Below the pieces are notes generated by a model. The model did no database searches and had not been told where the DNA came from. It worked only from the letters and a program-made list of their open reading frames with translations. Shown piece by piece: positions 8,399 to 16,447 of a DNA stretch of 20,302 bases (position 1 is the first letter of the stretch; every line of letters begins with the position of its first letter). The DNA is from JBBRCX01 sp038204465 (lineage in GTDB: Bacteria; Planctomycetota; Phycisphaerae; Tepidisphaerales; Tepidisphaeraceae). The DNA is taken from contig JBBRCX010000083.1 in assembly GCA_038204465.1 (NCBI GenBank), positions 1 to 20,302 on the forward strand, in the 5' to 3' direction. A program made the translations under genes and the position numbers.

Positions 8399-8426
8399 AC
8401 TATATTGAGGGCGGCAATCGAAACAA
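8399..8426 (-). promoter_or_regulatory. Possible sigma70-type promoter upstream of the beta-helix LEPR-XLL gene
   Basis: On the minus strand there is a TTGTTT -35 (8421-8426), a 16-nt spacer and a TATAGT -10 (8399-8404). It lies in the 383-bp gap 8171-8553 between two same-strand genes, would start transcription near 8392 and leave a leader of roughly 220 nt. The -35 match is weak. I see no other gene or hairpin in this gap; the ORFs crossing it look like chance frames. Confidence 0.3.
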
Positions 8427-8553
8427 GCAGGGATGGCCCGAATTCTCAATCTTTTTTCGAACGCAAGCGCGCGGGGCGCCGCCGGTATATGGCTCGGGTC
8501 AGCTTGGTTCACTGCCAGAGGTCGCAATCACTAGCGCAAACTATTGAAAGCAA

Positions 8554-10647
8554 TCAGAGGAGAATGAAGTGTGGATCCATGGAGGGGACAGCTTTGGTTG
8601 GCAGCTTTGCCGACTTGAACGCGCCTGCGACGAAACGCGTGGACTCGTCAACGCCGCCGCGTAACGAGATGGAGTCAATCGTACTCAACACTCCGCCAAC
8701 GACTCGGTCATTTCCGTTGAGGTAAATCCCATCAACCGGATCGAGGCCGGCGCCAACCAGCGAGTCCGTGACCGAGCCACTGGTCCGGATGCGCCGGATG
8801 AGCCCGTTCGCGAACGTGTCGGCGTCCGCACCGGCGCCGCCAGGCTTCGCATCCGACCCGAAGTTGGCGCCGCTAAATACACGCGCGCTGCTCAATGTCG
8901 CGGCGGCGAGATCGGCGATGCTGCCGACGGCCGCTAAAGTGCCCGTGAGATTTCCCAAACTGATGCTCCCGATGTTGCCGCTGCTGAAGAGAGTCCCCGT
9001 AAGGTCAGAAGTCACGGCGGAAAGCCTCTTGAGATCTCCATTGACAACAACGTCGCCAAGCGTGAGGCGTCCGTCGCCGCCTCGGGTGCGCACATTCAGT
9101 CTGGCGCCGCGACCCCCGTCACTGAGCCGCAGATCGATATGGCCGCCGTTAGCGAAGGCGAAGCCAGTCGCATTCGCGAGCCTGAGAGTCACCGCGGTGC
9201 CGTCGGCGTCGTTGACAGTCAATTTCCCGCCAACGTTGCCGAACTGTCCCAGCAGGGTGCGGGGCGCCGCCGCGGGCGTGACGTTCACCTGCAGCCGAGC
9301 AGTGTAAAGGTCGAGCGGGCCGAGCGCACCGTTCGGGTTGTCCCCGGTGCTGTTGGAGTTGTCGGCCCAGACCGGCCGCAAATTGCCGTTCAGGAAGCTC
9401 AAGCCGGTGTAGTCGCCGTAGTCGTTCGGGTTGTTGGAGACGGCGGTGTTGGAGACGCCGGCCGTGACCTGGATGTTCGGCGCGAAGTCGATTCCGATGG
9501 CGGTTGGAGTTCCAACGGCAGCGTAGAACTGCGATTCATCGTTTGGAGTTGTGTTGGTGCTGCCCTGGCCGGGGACGCCATTGTCGTTGCGCGCGTCATG
9601 CCAGGTCACGCCGACTGCGCCGGTGGTGCGATCTACGGCGATGCGGGGAAGAAACTGGCTGCTGGTTCCGGCGTCGTCGTTGACGCGGATCGGCGCGCTC
9701 CAGGTGGCGCCGTCGTCATCGGAGAAGCGGAGCAGGATATCCGTGTTGTTGCTCTCGTCAGGGATCTCGTCGGTATAGACGAGGTAGACGCGGCCGGCGA
9801 ATGCACCGCCGCTCAGGTCGTACGCGAGCGCGGGCTCGGCATCGATGGTGCGGCGCGACTGGGCGGGAATGGCATCGAAGTCGCCCACAGCAGTGCCCGA
9901 TACTTCGATCGCAGGGGCGAAATTCTTTCTCCCGAGTCCATCCGGGTCGAGTCGAACGAAGAGCTTCGCGGGTGCGTCGCCGGTGCCGGGGGTTTCGTAG
10001 ACTGTCAGCACCTGTCCGGCTGCGCCGATTGCGACGTCGCCGACGATGGGGCCGGGCGAATCCTGAATCGAGCGGCGTTTGCTGAAGCGGCCGACCACAT
10101 CCAGAGCGGTAACCGGCGCGCCGTAAGCAACCGCGCCGAAGTCGTCGTGGCGGAAGGTGACCCACACACTCCGGGCCCCGGTCGCCACGGTTGGCTGATC
10201 GCCATCTCCGATGAATTCGTTCAACAGGCGGAAGTTCTGTCCGCCATCGGTGCTGAGAAGCAGGTCGACGCTCTTGGTTTCAGCGTTTACGTAGGTGAAG
10301 AAGAGATTGCCGAACGCGTCGAAGGCGGCGCTCGGATCGCAGCAGGCGATTGGGAGGCCATCGGTTCCGGTGGCGAACTCGCGCCGGGTCCAGGTTAGCC
10401 CGGCGTCGCTGCTGACGGCGGCGAAGAGCGACATGCCGCTTTGGTTGGAGGCAGCGAAGAGGCGCGCGGGGTTGCTCGGATCGGCGGCGATGGAGCCTTC
10501 GGATTGTTGTCCGGGGAAGCGGCTGACGTTGACGAGCCCCGCGTTGACGACGCTGGCGGAGAGGAGGCAGCGCGCCTCGAGCACCTCAATCGTGACGACG
10601 CGACGCCGCCGTTTTCGGGTGATCGGTTCCAAGTGATGTTGAGGCAT
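8554..10647 (-). CDS. LEPR-XLL protein with Asp-box (sialidase-like propeller) domain and shared C-terminal domain
   Basis: This protein of 697 residues is probably exported. After a basic head (RKRRRR at 11-16) comes LEARCLLS (23-30), a LEPR-XLL variant. Residues about 45-440 look like a sialidase/BNR-fold beta-propeller. Three Asp-box-like turns are visible: SSDAGLTW (79-86), STDGGQNF (132-139) and SDDDGATW (309-316). Supporting phrases are GSIAADPSNPARLFAASNQS, FDAFGNLFFTYVN and FLPRIAVDRTTGAVGVTWHDARND. These proteins are often annotated as exo-alpha-sialidase, but the Arg triad is not evident, so catalysis is not claimed. From about 465 to the end is a 233-residue domain homologous to the end of the 1351-residue neighbour (DLTGTLFSSGNIGSISLGNLTGTL; SLVGAGLDPVDGIYLNGNDR; FVAGAFKSAKLP). 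The ATG at 10647 has GGAAGG close before it. A GTG at 10704 would add 19 residues but sits just after a strong hairpin. Confidence 0.87.
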   Translation of the reverse strand: MPQHHLEPITRKRRRRVVTIEVLEARCLLSASVVNAGLVNVSRFPGQQSEGSIAADPSNPARLFAASNQSGMSLFAAVSSDAGLTWTRREFATGTDGLPIACCDPSAAFDAFGNLFFTYVNAETKSVDLLLSTDGGQNFRLLNEFIGDGDQPTVATGARSVWVTFRHDDFGAVAYGAPVTALDVVGRFSKRRSIQDSPGPIVGDVAIGAAGQVLTVYETPGTGDAPAKLFVRLDPDGLGRKNFAPAIEVSGTAVGDFDAIPAQSRRTIDAEPALAYDLSGGAFAGRVYLVYTDEIPDESNNTDILLRFSDDDGATWSAPIRVNDDAGTSSQFLPRIAVDRTTGAVGVTWHDARNDNGVPGQGSTNTTPNDESQFYAAVGTPTAIGIDFAPNIQVTAGVSNTAVSNNPNDYGDYTGLSFLNGNLRPVWADNSNSTGDNPNGALGPLDLYTARLQVNVTPAAAPRTLLGQFGNVGGKLTVNDADGTAVTLRLANATGFAFANGGHIDLRLSDGGRGARLNVRTRGGDGRLTLGDVVVNGDLKRLSAVTSDLTGTLFSSGNIGSISLGNLTGTLAAVGSIADLAAATLSSARVFSGANFGSDAKPGGAGADADTFANGLIRRIRTSGSVTDSLVGAGLDPVDGIYLNGNDRVVGGVLSTIDSISLRGGVDESTRFVAGAFKSAKLPTKAVPSMDPHFILL
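8557..9255 (-). other. C-terminal domain copy 1 (shared with the upstream LEPR-XLL gene)
   Basis: These 233 codons align end to end with 10753-11448. Paired anchors are RLTLGDVVVNGDLKRLS / RVHLGDVTVSGVLKSLS, TSDLTGTLFSS / TSDLSGTLFAS, GAGLDPVDGIYLNGNDRVVGG / GSGLDPVDGTYSNGDDRVIGG (each read as two shorter blocks), and FVAGAFKSAKLP / FVAGFIKSAKLP, ending DPHFILL / DPRFQIL. Short strand-turn units of roughly 19-20 residues suggest a beta-helical or beta-stack fold. A cell-surface retention role is inference. Confidence 0.75.
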
Positions 10648-10716
10648 CGTCCTTCCGCTGCCCGGTACAGGCTCCGATGGAAGCGGAGGAGGCAGAGCGC
10701 TCACCGCAACCTTGAC

Positions 10717-10740
10717 GCCCGCGCCTGGATCGGCGCGGGC
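10717..10740 (-). terminator. GC-rich hairpin between two LEPR-XLL genes (possible terminator or attenuator)
   Basis: A perfect 9-bp inverted repeat, GCCCGCGCC and GGCGCGGGC, is separated by six bases. It begins 10 bases past the stop codon of the 1351-residue gene, in minus-strand direction. No T-run follows on the minus strand, so it is not a classic intrinsic terminator; a 3'-end stabiliser or attenuator is equally possible. Confidence 0.45.
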
Positions 10741-10749
10741 GAGGAGGTT

Positions 10750-13700
10750 TTACAGGATTTGGAACCGCGGGTCAGTGGCCAGTGTGACTTTCTTTGGAAG
10801 CTTCGCGCTCTTGATGAAGCCGGCGACGAACTTGCTGAATTCGTCCGCGGACTGGGCGGAGATCGACTTGATCGTGCTGGCGACGCCGCCGATGACGCGA
10901 TCGTCGCCATTGGAGTAGGTGCCATCGACCGGGTCGAGGCCCGAGCCGATGAGGGACGACGTGATCGCGCCCTTTACCTTGATGGCGCCGATCGATCCCT
11001 GGCCATGCGTATCGGCGGCAGCATCGGTGCCGCCAAGGCTGCCATCAGAGCCGAGGTTGGTTCCGCTGAGGATCTTGGCGCCGCTCAGGCCCGTGGCGTT
11101 GACGCTGGAGATCGAGCCGGGGGTGACGATCATTCCGGTGACGTTTCCGAGCGTTACCTTTCCGATGGCGACGCTGGCGAAGAGCGTTCCGGAGAGATCG
11201 GAGGTCTTGCCGGACAGGCTCTTGAGCACGCCGCTGACGGTGACATCGCCAAGATGAACGCGGCCACCCTTGGCCTTGATGCTCAAGCCGACGCCGGCGC
11301 CGCCGTCGGTGAGGACGAGGCTGATGGTGTCGCCGGACTGGAAGGCGTTTCCGGTTCCGCCCTTGAGGGAGAGGGTGATGGTCGTGCCGTTGACGGTGAT
11401 GGTGAGCCTGGTGTTCTTGCCATTCACGATGCCGAAGGCGCCGAGGGAGGTGCCCTGGGGCTGCGCGCTCGTGCCGGGCACGATGAGCCTGCGCAACGCC
11501 GATGAGGTCGGCGCTGGCGACTGATCGCTGGTGCCGATGATCAGCTTGCCATCGGGCTGGCGTGTGCCGAAGGCACGGAGCACGAGGTCGCCAATATGCA
11601 GCTCGCGCGAGGTGGCGGTGACGCCGGCGTCCACCGTAAGCCCGCCGCCGTTACCGAAGCTCTGGATCAAAAGGCCAACGCTGTTGAACGCGGCGATCGC
11701 GGTGCTCGGCGTTCCGCCGGCGAGCGATGTCCCGACGACCAGGATTTCGCCGGTGCCCTGGAGGACGATCGAGTCGACGTCGTCGTTTCCGCTGAAGCCG
11801 GCAGTAGCGACACCATTGTCGCCAAAGCCGCTGTCGACGTTTCCGTTTGTGTCGATTCGCGTGATGGCAAATTTGTTGTCTGTGGTGTGATTGCCAACGA
11901 GGATCTTGCCGTCCGTCTGAATCGCCAAAGCTTCGGAGCGGTCGGCGGCGCCCGCATCTTGACGAGCCGCGAGGCCCGGCACGATGAGCAGCCCGTCACC
12001 CGAGAAGCTCAGGTCGGCCGAGCCGTTAGCCAGGAGGCGCACGATGGCGACGTTCCCGCCGCTGCTGCCGACGGCCACGACTTTTCCATCCGCCTGGACG
12101 GCCACGGCGCCGGGGACATCGGTATCGGATCCGAGATCGAACAATTGCTTTCCGCGCTGGGCGAAGGTGGGATCGAGGAGGCCATTGGAGTCATAGCGCG
12201 CGAAGGCGAAATTGCCGCCGGAGTTGCCCGCGATGACGAAGGTTCCGCCGGGCCCGGGGGCGATGCCGTAGGCGGCATCGTCCGCGCCGCCGAGGTCGGT
12301 GACGGCGCGGCCGCCGTCAGCGAAGGTGGCATCGAGTTTTCCGGTGAGGTCGTATCGCGAGAGGAGGAAATCGCCGCCGTGAGCGCCGGCGACGACGATG
12401 CCTCGCTCACCCTGAACCGTCACGGCATAGAAGGCATCGTTCGCACCGGATCCGGTGACGACTTCGCCACCGCTGCCAAAGGTGGTGTCGAGGCTGCCGT
12501 CGGAGTTCAGGCGGCGAAGCACGCCTACGGAATTGTTGGCCTTCAGGTCCCCGCGATGACCGGCGACGATGATCTGGCCGTTGCTCTGGGTCGCCATGGC
12601 TTCGACGACGAAGCCGGCCGATACGACGTTACCGCCGTTGAAGCCCTGGTCCAGCGGTTGCGGCGCGGGGACATTGACCGTGAACGAGGCGCTGGCGGCA
12701 CTGACGGGCTTGCCGCTCGTGTCGCGGACCTGGTTGGAGTTGACCGAGACGGTATAGGGGCCGTTGTCGGATGCGTCCCACGAATCGCCTGGGGCGGAGA
12801 AGGTGTAGGAGACCGAGATGGAGGCGCCGCCGCCGCCGATACTGGCGACGGTGATGGGAAGTTGTCCCTTGGGACCGGCGATGGTGAGGTCGTCGGTGCC
12901 GATGCTGGTCAGATCGATGCCGATGTTGTCGGAGTAAGTGACGGAAACGGTCTGGGTGACACCGCCGCCTGTGGTGACGTCCGCCGCTGCGATCGACGCC
13001 GTCGGCGCCTGGTTATCAACCACTGTCGCATTGACCGAGAACGTCGTGCTTGTTGGCGCAGCGGGATTCCCCTTGTTATCGCGCACCGCATCAGACTGCA
13101 GCGTGACGGTATAGGGTCCGTTATGCGTGGCGTTCCATGCGCCCCCAGGCGCAGCGACGGTATAAACCGCCGTCGTGGTGCCGCCTGAGTTGCTCACATC
13201 GACACTCGTGACCTGCAGCGTCCCGGCGGGGCCTTGAACGACGATATCGCTGGTGTCGATGCTGGACGCATCGACTCTCTTGTCATCCGTGTAAACCGCG
13301 GTGACCGTCGTTGAAGCCCCTCCAGGCGCGTTCACATTGGCTGCCGACAGGCTCGCAGTCGGCCCGTTGTTGTCAGGCGCCGCCACGTTGACGGTGAAGC
13401 TCGTCGCATCGGAGCGAACGGCGTTCTGTGAGGTATCGAAAACCTGACCCGCCTTCAGGATCACTCCGTAGACACCGTTGTCAGCGGCATCCCATATCCC
13501 GCCGGGCGCGTTCACCGTATAGGTCGCGGTCACCGATGTGCCAGAGCCGGAAATGTCGACGCCGCCGACCTGCAGCGCGCCGCTTTGCCCGGTGACGGAA
13601 ATGTCGTCGATGCCGATCCGGGACGTGTCGATGCCAAAGTCGTCGGCGTAGCGGATAACGATCGCGTGGCTCGCGCCGGGCGTCGTGACGTTGCCAACGG

Positions 13701-14805
13701 AGATGCTCGCCGTCGGGTTTTGCGTGTCCGGCGCCGCGATGTTGACGCGGAACGATTGGCTGACAGCGGCGACCGGATTCCCGGCGTCGTCGAGGACGGA
13801 GCCGGCGCCCAGGTTCACCTGATAGCTGCCGGTATCGGAACTGTCCCACGATCCTTCTGGGGGCGTCACGGTATAGGTAGCGACGACCGTCGCGTCGTTG
13901 TTGGTGCTCACGGTTGAGACATTGGTGACGTTCAACGGAGCGCCGCCCGGGCCGGTGACGGTGACGTCGCCGGTGTCGATTGACGAAACATTCAGGGAAA
14001 CATTATCGGTGAAGGTGACAGTGAACGATTGGCTGGTGCCACCGGCGGTGTTTACGTCACCAGCGGAGATGCTGGCGTCGGGCGGCTGCGTATCGGAGGG
14101 AGGAGGCGGCGGGGCGTCCTCAACGACCAGCTCCGGTCCAAAGCCGCCGCCGAACTCGCGCGATGCGAGCTGTTCGCGGAACTCGGCCTCCTGGGAGGGG
14201 GTTACCGCGAGGGTGATCGTGCTGAGGCCGTCGGTCCTGGCCTGTTGCACATAGGAAGTTACGTCGTAGGAGTAGACGTGGAATTGGGTGTCGTTGACGG
14301 TCTGCACATCGAGCGGAGTCGAGCTGATGTCCGGCCGCGTGTTCCAGGTGAGGCCATCGGCCGGGCCGCTGTCGGGAACGCCGTCGGGGACGCCATCGGT
14401 GGCATCGACCTGCGGATTGGTGCCGGTTCCCTCGGCCCAGGAGCTATCGGAGGCGACGAACACACCGGTCTCCAGGGGAGGCGCGTTAGTCTGAGTGGCG
14501 AGGTTCAAGTTCAGGGTCGCGGCGCCGACACTGGCAAGGTCTCCGATGTTGAATTTCAGGTAGGCAATGCGGTCATCGCTGGCGCCATTCTTCAGGTACA
14601 TGACGGCTGCGGCGCCGGAGTTGGTGTCGGCGAAGACGCCGTTGCGCGCGAACGTATCGGCGACAGGTTGGAGAGTAGTCGAGAGCAGCATTCGCCGTTC
14701 AAGCGGCTCGACGCAGGAGTTGACGGCGCGCTGAAGGATATCGCGCGTGCTGGGGGCCCTGGTGCCGAAGCGCAGGATCTTGGAAGGAAACAACTTGGGA
14801 TTCAC
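10750..14805 (-). CDS. LEPR-XLL mosaic surface protein: DNRLRE, four Ig-like repeats, delta-60 repeats, shared C-terminal domain
   Basis: This protein of 1351 residues is probably exported. LERRMLLS at 35-42 is the LEPR-XLL motif. Residues about 43-230 look like a DNRLRE (CBM-like) domain: LQPVADTFARNGVFADTNSG, AYLKFNIGDL, then LTWNTRPD and YSYDVTSYV. Four Ig-like repeats of 118-121 residues follow (239-359, 360-477, 478-596, 597-715). Each opens D-x-x-x-P-[TD]-A-S-[IL] and carries an S[IR]...DI/DV strand, a YTV..P.G.WD/N turn and a final F.VN. Residues 719-1095 hold about seven delta-60-type repeats (DGKILV...FAITRIDTNGNVDSGFGDNG). The last 232 residues match the C-terminus of the next gene downstream. 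No catalytic residues are evident; adhesion or a matrix or surface role is inference. The GTG start at 14805 is supported by AGAGGAG seven bases upstream. An uninterrupted frame of this size argues that the local assembly is accurate. Confidence 0.9.
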   Translation of the reverse strand: MNPKLFPSKILRFGTRAPSTRDILQRAVNSCVEPLERRMLLSTTLQPVADTFARNGVFADTNSGAAAVMYLKNGASDDRIAYLKFNIGDLASVGAATLNLNLATQTNAPPLETGVFVASDSSWAEGTGTNPQVDATDGVPDGVPDSGPADGLTWNTRPDISSTPLDVQTVNDTQFHVYSYDVTSYVQQARTDGLSTITLAVTPSQEAEFREQLASREFGGGFGPELVVEDAPPPPPSDTQPPDASISAGDVNTAGGTSQSFTVTFTDNVSLNVSSIDTGDVTVTGPGGAPLNVTNVSTVSTNNDATVVATYTVTPPEGSWDSSDTGSYQVNLGAGSVLDDAGNPVAAVSQSFRVNIAAPDTQNPTASISVGNVTTPGASHAIVIRYADDFGIDTSRIGIDDISVTGQSGALQVGGVDISGSGTSVTATYTVNAPGGIWDAADNGVYGVILKAGQVFDTSQNAVRSDATSFTVNVAAPDNNGPTASLSAANVNAPGGASTTVTAVYTDDKRVDASSIDTSDIVVQGPAGTLQVTSVDVSNSGGTTTAVYTVAAPGGAWNATHNGPYTVTLQSDAVRDNKGNPAAPTSTTFSVNATVVDNQAPTASIAAADVTTGGGVTQTVSVTYSDNIGIDLTSIGTDDLTIAGPKGQLPITVASIGGGGASISVSYTFSAPGDSWDASDNGPYTVSVNSNQVRDTSGKPVSAASASFTVNVPAPQPLDQGFNGGNVVSAGFVVEAMATQSNGQIIVAGHRGDLKANNSVGVLRRLNSDGSLDTTFGSGGEVVTGSGANDAFYAVTVQGERGIVVAGAHGGDFLLSRYDLTGKLDATFADGGRAVTDLGGADDAAYGIAPGPGGTFVIAGNSGGNFAFARYDSNGLLDPTFAQRGKQLFDLGSDTDVPGAVAVQADGKVVAVGSSGGNVAIVRLLANGSADLSFSGDGLLIVPGLAARQDAGAADRSEALAIQTDGKILVGNHTTDNKFAITRIDTNGNVDSGFGDNGVATAGFSGNDDVDSIVLQGTGEILVVGTSLAGGTPSTAIAAFNSVGLLIQSFGNGGGLTVDAGVTATSRELHIGDLVLRAFGTRQPDGKLIIGTSDQSPAPTSSALRRLIVPGTSAQPQGTSLGAFGIVNGKNTRLTITVNGTTITLSLKGGTGNAFQSGDTISLVLTDGGAGVGLSIKAKGGRVHLGDVTVSGVLKSLSGKTSDLSGTLFASVAIGKVTLGNVTGMIVTPGSISSVNATGLSGAKILSGTNLGSDGSLGGTDAAADTHGQGSIGAIKVKGAITSSLIGSGLDPVDGTYSNGDDRVIGGVASTIKSISAQSADEFSKFVAGFIKSAKLPKKVTLATDPRFQIL
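10753..11448 (-). other. C-terminal domain copy 2 (shared with the downstream LEPR-XLL gene)
   Basis: These 232 codons are homologous to 8557-9255. The domain starts near LGAFGIVNGKNTRLTITVNG, has LVLTDGGAGVGLSIKAKGG (copy 1: LRLSDGGRGARLNVRTRGGD), and ends KSAKLPKKVTLATDPRFQIL. Placement at the extreme C-terminus of both proteins, after unrelated upstream domains, is what one expects of a sorting or anchoring module. Confidence 0.75.
11521..12651 (-). repeat. Delta-60-type repeat array (about seven units)
   Basis: Coding repeats occupy residues 719-1095 of the 1351-residue protein, with a period of about 50-58 residues. Each unit reads roughly Q.DG[KQ]I[IL]V.G......F...R....G..D..F...G. The family is known from large secreted bacterial proteins. 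The sixth and seventh units are the most degenerate. Confidence 0.7.
12661..14091 (-). repeat. Four tandem Ig-like domains
   Basis: Four coding repeats of 121, 118, 119 and 119 codons (residues 239-715 of the 1351-residue protein) give a near-constant period of about 357 bp. Conserved marks are PTAS[IL], FTDN/YADD/YTDD/YSDN, D..S[IR]..[DS]D[IVL], WD..D[NT]G.Y.V and F.VN. The copies have diverged well beyond recent duplication. Confidence 0.75.
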
Positions 14806-15182
14806 AATTCCGCTCCTCTAACCCGCCGTTCCCACTCGCCGGGTCTGTATGGAAAACGGGCGCAATTAATCGACGCCCCGTCAAAACCGCCGCGCTGTTT
14901 CCCGACAGCGTGAGGCGCACCCTTGACTTCCCGCTCTAGTCTGGAGAAAGACAGCTCACAACCCACTTCAACCATCTACCCACGAAGGCGACACGAGCGC
15001 CGCGTAAATTGTGAGGTGACAACCTCGAATGTTAAACTAACCGCCCGTTTCTGTCCAGTTATCTCCGCTCGGTTCCGCACCGATTCGGGGCCCGGGCGGG
15101 CTGTCCGCCGCACAAACGGTTCCGTGTGGGCCGTTTATGAGCACTGTGACGACGCCTACGTGTTTACGACGGAAGGAGACCA
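14806..15182. promoter_or_regulatory. Divergent intergenic region between the LEPR-XLL block and the porin gene
   Basis: These 377 bp must hold promoters for both directions. Visible are a perfect inverted repeat CGCTGT-6 nt-ACAGCG (14893-14910), a second one GAGGT-4 nt-ACCTC (15013-15026), and TTGACT at 14923 on the plus strand without a convincing -10. The palindromes are candidate operators only. A 90-residue plus-strand frame here shows no protein-like features. GGAAGGAG at 15171-15178 is the porin ribosome binding site. Confidence 0.4.
14813..14819 (-). promoter_or_regulatory. Strong ribosome binding site for a GTG start
   Basis: AGAGGAG on the minus strand lies seven bases before the GTG at 14805. 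It decides the start of the 1351-residue gene, which has no ATG in a suitable place near the LEPR-XLL motif. Confidence 0.65.
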
Positions 15183-16418
15183 ATGTTTCACCTGAAGTGG
15201 ATCGCCCCTCGGGCGGTTGTAGCCGCCATCGCCCTCTATGCTGTGTCGGCCGCGGCGCAGACGCCCGTGGGGGAAAAGAACGTGCTCAGTCCTTATGAGG
15301 GACCTTACGGGGCTCAGCCCGCCGCTCGCCGGCCCCTCATGGATCTGCTGGAGCGCGGGGGGCTTTCGGGCCCGCTGGATGAAGCCCGCATTAACCTCTA
15401 CGGCCGCGCCGAAGGGTCGTACACGTACAACTTCGACAACCCCGCGCAGGACTTGAATCTGGGGCGCGTGTTCGACATCGAGCACGATCAGTTCCTGCTC
15501 AATCAGCTCGATCTCAACTTCGAGCGGGTGGTCGATCCCAAGATCCACCAGTTCGACGTGGGCTTCCGGCTCGAGATGCTGTACGGCGGTGACGCAAGGT
15601 TCATCCACTCCAACGGCTTGCTGGACACCGACGATTTCTTCAACGGGCCGGAAAACCAGTTCGACGTGCCACAACTTTACGTCGACGTCGCCATTCCGGT
15701 CGGTAATGGGTTACGCGTGCGCGCAGGAAAGTTTCTCTTTTTCAAGCAGATCGATCCGAACGCGAGTGTGTTCTATTCGCACAGCTTCACGTTCGGCGGC
15801 GCGTTGCCCTTCACGCTGACCGGCGTCACCGGGTGGTACCCGCTCAACGATCAATGGAGTGTCGAAGCCGGCATCTCCCGCGGTTGGGGGCAGTCGCTGG
15901 AAGACAATAACGACGCGATCGATGCGCTGGGGCGCGTGCGCTATGACATGAGTGACCGGACGAGCTTCAGCCTGGCGGCGATCACGGGGCCGGAGCAGGA
16001 CGATGACAACAGCCACTACCGGACCGTCTTCGACGCGACGGTGAACCATGCCTGCACGGACAACCTCACTCTCTTGCTCGACGTCGTTTATGGATATCAG
16101 GGCGGCGTCCCCGGCGGAGACGAAGCACACTGGTACGGCGTCGCGGGATATGGCGTCTATCGGGTCAACCACCAGGTGAGCGTCGGAGGGCGGCTCGAGT
16201 GGTACCGTGATGAGGAAGGTTATACGACGCAGCTAGCCCAGAACCTGTACGAGGCGACGCTTGGCCTGACGCTCACGCCGTTTCCGAGCGATCGGTTGGG
16301 GTCCAACTTCAAGGTGCGCCCGGAGATTCGGTATGACTATTCCTCGCGGGCGTTCTTTGACGGGCTGTCGCGGCACGATCAATTCACGGCGGCGGTGGAC
16401 GCGATTTTCAATTTTTGA
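15183..16418 (+). CDS. Outer-membrane beta-barrel porin (BBP2/OmpL-like)
   Basis: This outer-membrane beta-barrel protein of 411 residues is probably a diffusion porin. A signal peptide is clear: MFHLKWIAPRAVVAAIALYA then VSAAAQT, with cleavage expected after Ala near residue 25. The mature part alternates polar and hydrophobic residues in amphipathic strands (RINLYGRAEGSYTYNFDNP, FDVGFRLEMLYGGDARF, LRVRAGKFLFFKQIDPNASVFYS, VSVGGRLEWYRDEEGY, FKVRPEIRYDYSSRAFF) and ends DAIFNF, with the C-terminal Phe typical of BAM-assembled barrels. The pattern, including QLYVDVAIPVGNGLRVRAGKF and TLTGVTGWYPLNDQWSVEAGIS, fits the putative beta-barrel porin-2 family common in planctomycetes. The ATG has GGAAGGAG five bases ahead. 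A broken secreted-protein gene follows 29 bp downstream in the same orientation, so they were probably one operon. The substrate cannot be inferred. Confidence 0.88.
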   Translation: MFHLKWIAPRAVVAAIALYAVSAAAQTPVGEKNVLSPYEGPYGAQPAARRPLMDLLERGGLSGPLDEARINLYGRAEGSYTYNFDNPAQDLNLGRVFDIEHDQFLLNQLDLNFERVVDPKIHQFDVGFRLEMLYGGDARFIHSNGLLDTDDFFNGPENQFDVPQLYVDVAIPVGNGLRVRAGKFLFFKQIDPNASVFYSHSFTFGGALPFTLTGVTGWYPLNDQWSVEAGISRGWGQSLEDNNDAIDALGRVRYDMSDRTSFSLAAITGPEQDDDNSHYRTVFDATVNHACTDNLTLLLDVVYGYQGGVPGGDEAHWYGVAGYGVYRVNHQVSVGGRLEWYRDEEGYTTQLAQNLYEATLGLTLTPFPSDRLGSNFKVRPEIRYDYSSRAFFDGLSRHDQFTAAVDAIFNF

Positions 16419-16447
16419 ATCACTTCCAGAAAAAGGGAGCTACCGTG

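Noticed and set aside
9139..10398. 419-codon plus-strand frame
   Set aside because: It is the shadow of the Asp-box LEPR-XLL gene, whose motifs are clear on the minus strand.
11596..13188. 530-codon plus-strand frame
   Set aside because: It is antisense to the Ig and delta-60 coding repeats. Its Gly/Ala/Val/Asp-rich composition comes from GC-rich codons on the other strand, with no recognisable domain.
14923..15195. 90-codon plus-strand frame in the divergent intergenic region
   Set aside because: It has a TTG start, no ribosome binding site, no protein-like pattern, and overlaps the porin start.
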